This document shows, piece by piece, positions 1 through 11,100 of a stretch of 64,000 nt of DNA. The stretch comes from Metarhizium brunneum (taxonomy: Eukaryota; Ascomycota; Sordariomycetes; Hypocreales; Clavicipitaceae). A model generated the notes under the pieces. That model did no database searches and was not told the origin of the DNA. It saw only the letters and a list, made by a program, of their open reading frames with translations. Position 1 is the first letter of the stretch. Every line of letters starts with the position of its first letter. Where the stretch lies: NCBI RefSeq assembly GCF_013426205.1, contig NC_089428.1, forward strand, positions 1-64,000, read 5' to 3'. The position numbers and the translations under genes were made by a program.

Positions 1-126
1 ACCCTAACCCTAACCCTAACCCTAACCCTAACCCTAACCCTAACCCTAACCCTAACCCTAACCCTAACCCTAACCCTAACCCTAACCCTAACCCTAACCC
101 TAACCCTAACCCTAACCCTAACCCTA
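1..126. repeat. Telomere repeat tract (CCCTAA)n
   Basis: About 21 uninterrupted copies of the hexamer CCCTAA run from the first base and stop abruptly at CCCTAG. This is the C-rich strand of the TTAGGG telomere used by most filamentous fungi, so base 1 is at or near the physical left end of a chromosome. Everything to the right is subtelomeric. Confidence 0.98.
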
Positions 127-935
127 GAAAAGTAAATTATTTATATATTATAATATATTAAATATACTAATATAATTAATATTAAATTATAATTATTAGC
201 TAAGGCTATTTTATAATAGTTTTAGCTATTATTATTATAAAGGTAAACCTTATATATTATAATATAAACCTATTAACTTTATACTTATAATTTACGCTAA
301 GTTATACTAAAAACCTAAAATACTTATATATATAATATATTTACATGGTTTTGCTTATATTTTAAGTTAGTTTTATTTTTTTTTATTTAAGTTATTTACC
401 TTTTTTACTATTAAAACCCTGCTATAATAATATAACTAATTATAAGTTATTACCCTTATATATATATATCTCTTATAAGCACTTACTAATATTTACTATA
501 ACTATTTATAAACTATTATATATAAAGTATATACTAATAATAATATAAGCTCTAAAGGTACCAAGCTACCTAACGCGCTATTAGCAATACCGCATTAAAA
601 GTAAGACAATAATCTAGCTAAAGTAGAAAAAGTCTTGAACTTATAAGCCTAATATAAGTAAGTTACCTATTATAACCTTTAAGGGTTAAAAGCTAATAAA
701 GCTTAAAAGGTAATATAATTAATATTAAATTAAAAGCTTTTTATAATAAAAAAAATAATTATTATAAAACTAAAAATCCTAATCTAATAAAAATTAAAAA
801 AAATAATAAAGCTATTAAAAATATAAAAAAAAAAGCTTTTAAAAATATAAAGCTAAAATATAACTTTAAAAAAGCTATTATATTAGCTATAAAAAAGCCT
901 AATAAAACTAATAATATTAAAAGTAAAACTACCTA
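127..935. repeat. Subtelomeric repeat, copy 1, RIP-decayed
   Basis: This is very A/T-rich DNA directly next to the telomere. Two blocks (about 124-347 and 644-903) can be aligned by eye with about 29962-30184 and 30246-30494, in the same order and orientation. Part of the second block also matches about 34306-34500. Differences are mostly C/T and G/A, as RIP produces. It has no open reading frame and is probably a remnant of a telomere-linked element. The family is not recognised. Confidence 0.75.
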
Positions 936-1373
936 ATAAATTTATATTAGCGGTTTTACTTTTTTTAGAGAGATTATTATTTATATAATATTTATAACTT
1001 ATATTTTATTATTATATATTATTAAATATACTTTAATAAACTTTATATTAATTTTTATAATAAACTTTACTTTTTATAGTTTTATAAGGCTATATAAATT
1101 TTTAATAAACCTTAGTATAGTTTATTAGTATATTAGTAATAGTTTATTGGCGTATTAGTAATAGTTTATCGGCGTATTAGTAATAGACTACTAGCCCTGG
1201 CACTAGGTTAATAAAAGGGATATATTAAGTTTAATATTAATTATTCTCTACTTTTTAAGGTATTATAAGCTACTATATCTATATAAAAGAAGTAGCAAAG
1301 CATTTATTCTTAGTACTATATAGTACCTAATACAGCATCTGGAATCAGTATCTAATATAAAGATATCGTCGTG
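936..1373. other. AT-rich intergenic DNA, no gene seen
   Basis: Apart from the three-copy minisatellite, this stretch holds A/T-rich, RIP-like sequence up to the stop codon of the HET gene. No coding region, RNA gene or clear mobile-element end was recognised. Confidence 0.6.
1121..1186. repeat. 22-bp minisatellite, three tandem copies
   Basis: Three head-to-tail 22-base units (1121-1142, 1143-1164, 1165-1186) share the core GTATTAGTAATAG. They differ at only a few positions, all transitions. They lie in AT-rich DNA between the telomere repeat and the HET gene. Confidence 0.85.
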
Positions 1374-3113
1374 TTATCGAAGTACAAAATCCTTCCAGAT
1401 ATATGGATATCTCATGCCTTCCCCGTCCATCAAACCGCATATATAGCATTCACCCATAAACTGGTAAGCATCTCCAACCTGCCGCAAGATATAGGCAACA
1501 AGTCCACCATGTAAGAGACAAATTTCGTCGTGCTTCTTTACGTCAAATCGAGCCAACCCTAAAAATCCCTTCCCCGAGATGAAAAGCCGTCTGCTATGAA
1601 CCGCTATCCGGATAGTCGAATACATATTAAAAGATTCGTCAATATTATTTGGTTCATTCTGAAGTGGCCAGTCCGCCGAAAAGCCCCGGGACCAACGTCC
1701 TTCTAATTGTCCTACATCTGCTACAATAGTATGAAGAAAAGTATCATGTAATGACCCAGCTGATAAATTCGTGCCTCCGCGGTGATCCATAGCCCATCTA
1801 TGCCAGGACTGCATTCTTGTTGATAGTGGCAAAGAAATAGACTCGGGGACAAGACACGAGACCCTGTCAAAGACACAGCCACGGACAATCAATGTATTCT
1901 CATTTTCAATCAATCTGACTGAAGGTGCAAAGGAAGTTGTGGCTTTATATAGCCTTGCGGATCGACTGTCTTCTGGTTCCTCGTGCTTAGCAAAGGAAGT
2001 AGTTTCCAGCATCACTGTCCAATCAGGCGTCCAGGAAGGTAAAGGTGTCGAAGGGATAATATTCTGGCCCATACTTCTAAACGATGACCAGGATTCGATG
2101 GTTTGAATATAATCCTGGCAATGCCCGAGAATATTTAAATTTTTTGCTGACCTGATAAAGGCGTAAACGAATTTCATGTATGCTATATTGACAGGAATTG
2201 TATAGTCAGGGTTTATGGTTTCTCTTTCTGTCCCCGTGGCTAATGCTGTAAATGCAAAGATTTTATCACGAGGATCTGATGCCTTGCATGTTCGGAAGCG
2301 GTCGAGGATATCTAGCATATTGGGCCGGTAGTTTGCCCGCGCTCGCTCGAGTTTTAGCTGGTCCAGTGCAAAGACCCTCTGCAAGTGCAACATATCTGGA
2401 GCGCTGTGATGTTGCAAGGACGTTTCCAAGACGTGATATCCCAGGCAGTTAACGGTTGCCACGAAAGCTGTGAAGTCTGTAGTCTCCCTGCCACACTTGA
2501 CCAACGTCTCGTTGGCACATGTTGCCTCTTGAATAACCCAGGCCCGGCACCACCATGGCCGTTTAAGGAGTTTCGATATAGCTTGTAAAACTCTGTCATT
2601 CAAGTGCTGTGCTGCGGTGCGAAAGCCTTCTCTTGACTGCGAGGTCCTGGACGCCCAGCGGCGATCGATAGATTGAATTATTTGCATCGCACAGCTGCTG
2701 TTATCGGCCTCCTCCCCAAGCCATATAATGACGTTCTTTGATTTCATGTAAATTTCTGCCATTTGACGTACCTGCGAGGCTTTCTCGCTGCTGTCCTTTT
2801 GGTTTATGCATATTGCGTCTATCCAGATTGTAACAATGTCTTTGTCGTTTCGCAAATAACGCAAAGCAATCAAGACACTTTTGGTGACGGCGAAGGATAG
2901 ACTGTTTAACCTAATAGCGGAATCCTCACTTGGGTCCCCCCAGGTATAAGAAAGACACGAATATATAGGGTCGTGGGTTAAGCAAGCTGTTTCAATGGTA
3001 CATTCGATATCGCTTGACTCTTTACCGGGTAGGATGTGCAGAAGTCGGATTTCTGGCTGGTTTGGGTTTAAAGCCGTCTCATAAGTATAACGCAACCCCG
3101 CTATTTGCGCCAT
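1374..3113 (-). CDS. HET-domain (heterokaryon incompatibility) protein
   Basis: The 579-residue protein is encoded in a single open frame without introns or stops. Classical HET motifs appear in order: YSCLSYTWGD (51-60), IWIDAICINQKD (96-107), VIIWLGE (128-134), RPWWCRAWVIQE (185-196) and DPRDKIFAF (280-288). Proteins with this domain act in non-self recognition and trigger cell death when incompatible fungal cells fuse. The region after about residue 300 is variable, as usual in the family, and no NACHT, WD40 or other added domain is visible. The start codon directly precedes MAQIAGLRY, and no in-frame upstream extension was needed. HET genes are often numerous and subtelomeric in Pezizomycotina. 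This copy is not touched by the RIP visible on both sides, so it may be functional. Family assignment is firm; the allele partner is unknown. Confidence 0.93.
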   Translation of the reverse strand: MAQIAGLRYTYETALNPNQPEIRLLHILPGKESSDIECTIETACLTHDPIYSCLSYTWGDPSEDSAIRLNSLSFAVTKSVLIALRYLRNDKDIVTIWIDAICINQKDSSEKASQVRQMAEIYMKSKNVIIWLGEEADNSSCAMQIIQSIDRRWASRTSQSREGFRTAAQHLNDRVLQAISKLLKRPWWCRAWVIQEATCANETLVKCGRETTDFTAFVATVNCLGYHVLETSLQHHSAPDMLHLQRVFALDQLKLERARANYRPNMLDILDRFRTCKASDPRDKIFAFTALATGTERETINPDYTIPVNIAYMKFVYAFIRSAKNLNILGHCQDYIQTIESWSSFRSMGQNIIPSTPLPSWTPDWTVMLETTSFAKHEEPEDSRSARLYKATTSFAPSVRLIENENTLIVRGCVFDRVSCLVPESISLPLSTRMQSWHRWAMDHRGGTNLSAGSLHDTFLHTIVADVGQLEGRWSRGFSADWPLQNEPNNIDESFNMYSTIRIAVHSRRLFISGKGFLGLARFDVKKHDEICLLHGGLVAYILRQVGDAYQFMGECYICGLMDGEGMRYPYIWKDFVLR

Positions 3114-5479
3114 TTCAAGCTATTAGTGAATTATGTGCAAGGTACTCCGATCCTCAGAATTCCTAGACATCCGCTATTAGATGGAGAACAACGTTGATTT
3201 AGACGGCTTTCTGTTGACAAGACGTTGGACCTGTGACGTGACAAGGCGTTCGATTCCGTGAGCAACAACATGCCGTTAGCGGCAAAGAGCTTACTCGAAA
3301 TCTGAATGTGAATGAGGAGATGCCTCTCTGCATAAATGACGGCTTAGTGCACGTGACGTTGCGCTGCAACATGATTACTCCTCGTAAGCAGGCTTCCCCG
3401 CTCTCAAGCTTTGTAGAAAGTCGTAAAGTGATAGTTACAAGCCGAGGGGCAACAGAAGTGTTGATGCCGCCAGATTGGTGGGGAGATGTATTGTCACAAT
3501 ATTCTTAACGTCATCAGAGGCTGGTATTCCGCCTTATTGCCGCCAAACCTATTCTACCCCTTCCGCACCCAGTTTCTATCTGCGTCTCTGTGGCCGATGA
3601 CGGTGCATATCAGCCCTAGAAGTTACCATGGTAACTTGTTCTTATATTTTATCCATCTCTATCTTATTTAAGCTTATATTTATACTATAATCTTATTTCG
3701 CCTGCTTACTAGTGTATTTATCTATTATCTTAAACGAAATATTGCTCCTACCGTAAATAACTAGTATAACTATACTATTTTTATTAAACCCTAGAACCAG
3801 CTTTTTAAGCTATCTATTATAGTAAAGAGCAGGGTATACTTTATAAGCTAGCTTAACTAGTAAACGCTTCTTATCTAAGAACCTCTAGTATATACTAATA
3901 GCTTCTAAGTCAAGTAAAATAATACTAGCCGTAGTATCTTTTAAACTATACTTAAATGCTCTCTGGTAGACTTATTTTACGCCTAGACTTATTACTAGAC
4001 TCGCGATTACTAGTAAGGTAACTAGTTCCTTTTTTATAATTACTTATAAAAGAGAGTTAGCGCTTTTGGTTTTAACTGTAATAACTATTATTTACTTTAG
4101 TTTAAGCTTATCCACCCCTTATATAATACTAGCAAATAACCCGCCTCCGCTAATACTATATATAATAGTATTAATTTTTAGTATAAATATAGCTAGGCTT
4201 ATATTTCTATTATTAGTAGCTTTATTAACAGGATAGTACCTTTTTATAGCAGGTAATTAGCTTATAATTTTCTTAGTAATCCCTACATTCTTATCCCAGA
4301 TCTACTATATATTAAAGAGCGGGATATAAATAGCTGCCTCTTCTTTTACTATTATATCCGCTATTAGGGTTTTTGCCAGATAATTATTTGCCTCTTACTA
4401 TAAAGCACTCTCCTAAATAACCTTTATAGTACTAGCCTCTTATAACTTCCCTATTATATATAGTGTTATACTAAGCGGGACTATAATAATTGCCTTATAG
4501 CCTAGGGTAATTACGTTATAAATATAGGTAAAACTAGTATTACTACTAGATAAGCAGTAAAAGTATAGTTTTTTAGTAGTAGCGTAGGTATTAATAGCCT
4601 AGATAGCAGCTAGTTAGGAGATAAAATAATTACCTATACCGCGGGACTTAAATAATCCTAAAGGCTAGAGGTTTTTAAGTTTAAGAAAGACGTTGCTAAA
4701 AGCGTATTAGCGACGTGATTATCACGACTCACGGCTTACAAGTTATCGTGTGGAAAGCAGCGCTCTTACCATCCGGCGGCGGCGCTCAGAGTCGCCGATT
4801 TGATGAGCGGGGTTTTAATCTAAGGGATCTTGGACCGAGGTGTTGCCTTGACGGTCATGATGTAGCTTGCACCGGCAATACGACAATGTTAGGTGTTTTT
4901 GGTCGACGTTTTGTGCAAGTTGCTGACATGGCAGCTGGTATGGTTTGTTCGTTTCCAACAAGGTAGCCTCGGCACGCGATCACCTTACCCACGGTTGCCA
5001 CGCACGGATAGAGTTTATTGTGGGGCCGTTTTCACGCCCTACGGTCGACAAGGCACGCACTTTCGGTGCGAACTCCTATTAGTTCACTCAGCGACGGAAA
5101 TAGTCAAGATCTGATAGCCCCGACGCCTTTCTGAAATAACTGGATGAAGATTCAGATGCAAATCTACGGAACCTGCCCGCCCCTTCCCTTTTCCGACTTG
5201 CGTCTTCTAGTAATAAATCGCCCAATTACACTCATGAATGCCATTATCCAACCCCCGCATTGTAAGCACTTGTCTGATATGCTGCCGCAGCCATATTACA
5301 GAGAAATAACCATCACAGTACTACCATAAAAATCATCAGGGCCGGTTTTCTTGACTTGTGCGCTCAACCATGCAGCACCTTGTATCCAGCCAGTGAACTT
5401 AATACGCATGACTGATTGGGAGGAACAAGGCCTATTAGTTACCAGCAACTTGCTTGCGTGCTAGTCGGCCCTAGCACGC
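3114..5479. other. Intergenic region with RIP-decayed block 3.65-4.70 kb
   Basis: The first 500 bases and 4.7-5.4 kb have ordinary composition. From about 3650 to 4700 the sequence turns A/T-rich, with many TA dinucleotides and scattered stops in every frame, resembling an old RIP-mutated transposon that is no longer identifiable. Short open frames here show no protein-like signature. No RNA gene was recognised. Confidence 0.6.
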
Positions 5480-6290
5480 GTCACCCGGAATTGCATTCTG
5501 GCTGGGATTTGTACTGTCAGAAGGACTCCCGCTCTGCTGGGGTAATGGAGTATTGGCCTCATTTGGATCCCCAGTCTGAGTAGGAAGTGCATTGCCGTTG
5601 CCTGTTTCGGTTAGATCTTGTTGAGTCCCTATAGAGTCGTTCTTATTCTGACCAGAATTTGCGTCCCGCTAGGGTACTTGACTATTAGCCTCATTTAGAT
5701 TCCCACTCTGAGCAGGAAGTTAATTATCGTTGCCTATTCCTTTTAGGTTTTGGGTGCCTGTAAAGTTGTTTATATTCCCTCTAGAATCTCCCCTCTGCTG
5801 CGGTACTAGACTATTAATCTTGTTAGGACTTCCACTTTATTTAGGGCGTGAAATATTATTGCCTGGCCCGTTTAGATTTTTCTGAGTCCTTGTAGGTTTA
5901 TCTTTACTCCCAGGAGATATATTACCCCTAATAGGAATCTTATTTTATTTAGGGCGTGAATTATTACTGTCGCTCGTTCCCTTCGGGTTTAGAGTAACTA
6001 TAGAGTTGTTTATATTCCCTCTAGAATCTCCCCTTTGCTGTGGTACTAGACTATTAACCTTGTTAGGACTTCTACTCTGTTTAGGGCGTGAAATATCGTC
6101 GCCTAGCCTGTTTAGATTTTTCCGAGTCCCTTTAGGTTCAGCATTACTCCCCTCCCGCTGGAGAGGTACGTCACCCCTATTAAGACTCCCAGTCTGTTTA
6201 GGGCGTGAAATATCTTTGCCTGACCCGTTTAGATTTTTCCGGGTCCCTGTAGGTTCAGGTCTATCCCCACCCCTCTGGAGAGCCGGGTTA
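5480..6290. repeat. Tandem ~117-120 bp repeat array
   Basis: Units of 117-120 bases recur head to tail. For example, the core TTTAGATTTTTC recurs at about 5871, 6111 and 6228. A pair of units forms a 240-base higher-order period, seen by comparing about 5765 with 6005. The right half is the 3' coding part of the secreted repeat protein (39-40 residues per unit on the minus strand). The left half, 5480-5944, continues the same repeat beyond the stop codon and carries transitions that create stops. The array thus looks like a repetitive coding exon whose distal half has been lost by mutation. Confidence 0.8.
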
Positions 6291-6882
6291 GCCGTGGCTG
6301 GTTGTCTCAACCTCTGTGCTTCGGCAGGACGATCCTGATTTCTATTCTTGTCTTGTTTGGGGCTGCTGTTTTTCTTGGTATCACCAGGCTGTGTGGCTTG
6401 CCTAGCAGGCCTAGCAGGTTGTCCAGCAGGTTGTCCAACTGGTTTAGCAGGCGGATTAGCAGGTTGTCCATCCGATTTAGCAACTTGACTTTTTGCAGGT
6501 TGTCCCTCTGGTTTAGTAGGTGGTTTAGTAGGTTGTCCAGCCGATTTAGCAGGTTGACCTTTAGCAGCCCCTTTGGAACCACCCGTGGCCTGCATGGGTG
6601 GTGGTGCCAATCTCTTCCTCCCTCCGGCTCTCACGTTTGCCGCCGCCCTCTTGTCGCCGGCCGCTCGCTGTTCGTGTACATCGGCAAAGTCAGCTACGAC
6701 ATCTCCAATCTTCTGGCTGATATCCCGTGTGTGCGGTTCAAGACCACCCCTGCGCACAGTTGGCGCAGCTTGAATTCCATGAGCAGCCACGGCCACTGTT
6801 TTCCCAAGTCAGCCATGTACTTGATACACATACACAGATTGTAGCAGCACATACAAGACAGTATGGAGCTGAAGCGGACCAT
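5945..6882 (-). CDS. Secreted repeat-rich basic protein, two exons
   Basis: The family is not recognised. The open frame has no ATG near its start, but a 59-base intron (6854 down to 6796; donor GTATGT, acceptor CAG) joins it to a 28-base exon beginning at ATG 6882. This gives an N-terminus MVRFSSILSLAVAAHGIQAAP, a convincing signal peptide. The mature part is about 270 residues and rich in Pro, Gln, Lys, Arg and Asn. It contains dibasic sites (DKR, RKR), then short repeats around GQPAKP (about residues 90-145), then 39-40-residue units containing GTRKNLN and DISRPKQ. No Cys-rich core or enzyme motif is seen. Repeat copies continue past the stop codon in the same frame, so the protein was probably once longer. 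It could be a cell-wall or effector-like protein. The gene model is moderately sure and the function unknown. Confidence 0.6.
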
Positions 6883-8169
6883 ATTGACTATGTTTCTGTT
6901 GGGTAAATGGCACTTTGGAGACTTCAGATGACAAAATTGGGAGGGAAAGTGTGACATGAAAGATGAAATACTCGTTGACTTGAATACACGCCAACGATGG
7001 ATTATATCTATATTATATATCTTTGCATTCTGGAAAGCGACTAGTATTCCAACGCAATATTCTATCTTCTAATGACTCGACATGTAACCTTTCTCTAAAG
7101 GCCTGTTATATATTCCTACGCCTACTATTGCGCTGCAACTGAGTCGCTCCCATGTTTCAATCCAGGGGCTCCAAGTTACACAAGTCGATAAGCTGTTATT
7201 AGAAATTCTGGGCATTATCAAGTGTAGTACTGGGTCTCACAAAAAATGTCGTGTGTTAATATACGCGCTCATACTTGACGGCCAAGGTTTCATTTAATCA
7301 ACAGCCCCAAAATAGCATTCGTGCCATGTGACGGAGTGAAACGGGCCACAGAGCTGCTCAAGTTTCAAAGCTGGCAACAATGCACTCACTAAGCAAACCT
7401 GTGACTGTCTTTTGTAGCTGATCGGCCATGGCGATGCAATTTCCAGATTTGGCCTCGGTGTTGCAAGGCTGTTGAATGCTCCATGTATATTAACCGCATT
7501 GACTGCTGCAGTTATGCGATGGCTTGAATCTCGGTTCACTTCTTGTTTGGGGGGCTTTCATCTATCATGCGGGTCAAGATGAGGACACGATTTTGAACTG
7601 TCTATGTCCTTGCCAGCACAGGGTATATAACAAGTCATGGGCGCCTTCTTCTTCGCTAACCCCGAGATAGTGTATTCGGAGACAATTTTTGTTATATTGA
7701 ATTGCATTATGCTTAAAAGCATGGCAGTAAACCTAGTATCCTAAGTTTAAGACCTATTAGGAGGTGGTTACAGCATTAAACGCCGTGACAGAGGCGGAAC
7801 AGACAACCTACAGGCCTACTAGCCTACAAGCCTATTACAGGCCTTCTAGTCTAGCCGCAGTTTTTATTCTAAAAAGTGTACTTATACTAATCCTATTTAA
7901 TTAATATTATTTATTATCCTTTTTTATATAAAATTTTTTACCTTAATATAATATAACTTTACTTATTAAAATTATTATTTTTTTTATTTTTTTTTAAAAT
8001 TTATACTTTTTAATTTTACTTTTTATTAGAATTAACTTTTAATAATTAAAAAAAAAAGAGGAAATTTTTATTTTTTATTTTTAGTAACTATAATAATATT
8101 AAAAATAATCCGTCTAAATATTACTACAGCTCCGTATATACAGGCCAATACGTATTACTATCCGCTATA
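6883..8169. other. Intergenic region, extreme AT block at 7.86-8.16 kb
   Basis: From 6883 to about 7750 the composition is ordinary and no convincing gene is visible. From about 7860 to 8160 the DNA is nearly pure A/T and ends abruptly where the polyketide synthase similarity starts. This block sits where the PKS N-terminal (SAT) region should be, and probably marks an insertion or heavy RIP that removed it. Confidence 0.6.
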
Positions 8170-11100
8170 GTGCATTCGAAACGCTCCGGTGGCGCTAACT
8201 CTACCGAGGCATTCTGGGACCTCTTGAGCCAAGGTCTGGATGTTCACAAGGTTACTCTACCACTTCGGTGGGACGTCAACACGCACGTTGACCTGGCAGG
8301 GGGGCGCAAGAACACGGGAACGGTGCTGTATGGGTGCTGGCTTGAAGATGCGGGCCTGTTTGACGCGCGCTTCTTTAATATTTCGCCTCGAGAGGCACCG
8401 CAGATTGACCCCGCGCAGCGTCTTGCCATGATGACGGTCTACAAGGCGGTTGAGCGAGCTGGTATTATCGCAGATGCCACGCCGTCTACCCGTCGGGACT
8501 AAGTTGGCGTCTTTTATGGTATCACAGGAAATAACTAGGTTAAGACTAATAGTGCTTAAGATATTAATACATATCTAATTCCTAGAGGGAACCGGGTATT
8601 TATCCCTAGCTAAATTAACTACCTTTATAAGTTTAATAGACCTAGCTACGCTATTAATACAGCGTGCTCGTCGGCTATATCCGCCTTTCATATTGCCTGT
8701 AACTCTCTCTGGAGAGGGGATATTGATACGGCTATTACCGATGGAATAAATTTCATAACAAACCCAGATTACCACGCCGGCCTTGATCAAGGTCATTTTC
8801 TCTCGCGAACTAGAAATTATAAGACTTTTAACAATACGGCTAACAGGTACTGCCGTGGCGAAGGCGTCGGGACAGTTGTTTTTAAACGTCTTGATAACGC
8901 TATTACCGATAATAATCCTATTTTGGCACTGATCCTACACTCGTACACGAACCACTCGTCCAAATCCGAGTCCATCACCCGTCCACATGTCGGTGCGCAG
9001 CGCGCCATCTTTGGCAAGATCCTGAACGAAGGCATTGCGGACCCCTACTCCATCAGCTATGTCGAAATGCACGGGACGTAAGTGCTTTAGAAATCCTTGA
9101 AAACCTTTGTGTCTCCGTTTTTATTTCTGTTTTGTGTGAATCTTGTGGTTGACTCTCCTTTTTGCCTACTTCAGAGGTACACAAGCCGGTGATGCCACGG
9201 AAATGGCAAGTGTTCTACAGACTTTTGCGCCGCCGTTGTCGGAAGTTGCTCGCGGGCGGTCCAAGGATGAGGCTCTATATCTCGGCTCAGCGAAGGCAAA
9301 CATCGGGCATGGCGGGGCATCATCAGGTTCATCGGCTCTCATCAAAGTGCTGCTGATGATGCAGCATAATGCCATCCCGCCATACTGCGGAATCAAGACA
9401 AAAATTAACCACAAGTTCCCGACAGACCTCAAAGAGCGCAACGTCAACATCGCCACTGACTTGACTCGGTGGGAGAGGAGCAGCGACCCGGCCAAGCCTA
9501 GGAGAGTACTCATCAACAACTTCAGCGCCGCAGGCGGCAACTCGGCAATGCTGATTGAAGATGCACCTATTCTTCCTCCCAGTACGGACATTGACCCTCG
9601 GAGTGTTCATCTAGTAGCCATCTCAGCTAGGAGCCCGGCGTCGCTACAGTCTAATCTCCGGTCCATGCATGGCTTCTTGAAGCAGAACGAGCAACATGTG
9701 CAACTAGGCCAACTCTCTTACACTACGACGGCTCGTCGAATGCATCATCGATATCGTGTCATGCTCGCCGGCGCCAATACCGACGAACTTTGCCGCCAAA
9801 TCGAGAGTGCGCTTTGAGAGGACGCGGGAGTGACTCGCCCAAAGAGCGGCCCCGACATCATCTTTACCTTCACGGGCCAGGGCGCCCAGTACCCAGGTAT
9901 GGGCAAACAGCTCTTTAACAATTTCTCCGTCTGTCGCAAAGAAATGCTGCAGCTGGAGCGGATTGCCCACGCCCTTGGTTTCCCGCAGATGCTGCCCGTC
10001 ATCGAGGCCGACGAGGGCCGCGATATCGGCGAGTTCTTGCCGGCTGCGGTCCAACTAGCCAGCATATGCATGCAAATTGCGCTATGCCGTCTATGGGCAT
10101 CCTGGGGTATCGTCCCCGACGCAGTTGTCGGCCACAGCCTAGGGGAGTACGCTGCTCTTAATGCTGCCGGCGTGCTATCCGACGCCGACACCCTCTACCT
10201 CGTGGGTAAGAGGGCCGAGTTGCTCCAGGAGCGATGCACATGTGACACCCACGCCATGTTGGTTATCAGAGCATCAGTGGCGCAGATTGAGAGCGTCGAG
10301 GGTGATGTTACCAAACACAAGGTAGAGTTTGCGTGTATTAACTCCCCTGTTGAGACAGTGTTGGCTGGAACCAAAGACGCTATTACAGAGTCAGCAGCGA
10401 TTTTGACAGGTGCGTCACTCAAGGCGACTCTTCTCAAGGTCCCGTATGCGTTCCATTCCGCGCAGTTGGACCCTATGCTGTCGGAGCTGGAGCAGGTCGC
10501 CAAGTACGTTAGATTTTCTAAGCCGACGGTGCCGGTGCTCTGCCCCGTAGATGGCAGTCTCGTCAAGGATGTCGGTGTCTTTGGCCCCCAGTACATGGTT
10601 CGTCACTCGCGTGAGCCTGTGAATATGCTTCAAGCACTTTCAGCAGCACGTAACAACAACGTCGTCACCGACCTGGCTGCCATGTTGGAGATTGGGCCGC
10701 ACCCAGCCATAGGAGCCATGATCCGCGCTGTCTTGGGTTCGCATGTGCCCACACTCGCTTCATGCCAGCGTGGTCGGTCGACCTGGCACGTTCTTACTGC
10801 GTCCCTAAAGCATATGTACACAGCGGGAGCTGATATCCGTTGGCTAGAGTACCACCGTGACTTCAAAAGCTCGCACAAGGTCATCTCGTTGCCATTGTAC
10901 AACTGGGACATGACAGACTACTGGATCCCCTATCTGCACGACTGGTCGCTGCGCAAAGGCGACCCTCCCCTTATCATCAACAGCGGTGGGGGCCCGAGAC
11001 TCGACACCACGACTATTCACAGAGTTGTCCAAGAGACACCATGTTCCGCTGACCAGCTCCGCGTAGTTGTCGAGGCTGACATCCAACGCCCGGACCTGAG

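Noticed and set aside
7294..7539. 81-codon open frame on the minus strand
   Set aside because: No recognisable domain, and its start and context are not gene-like.
8500..8613. Intron(s) to remove the KS stop codons
   Set aside because: KS residues before, between and after the stops are colinear with the family, so no sequence is extra. Nonsense mutations are the simpler reading.
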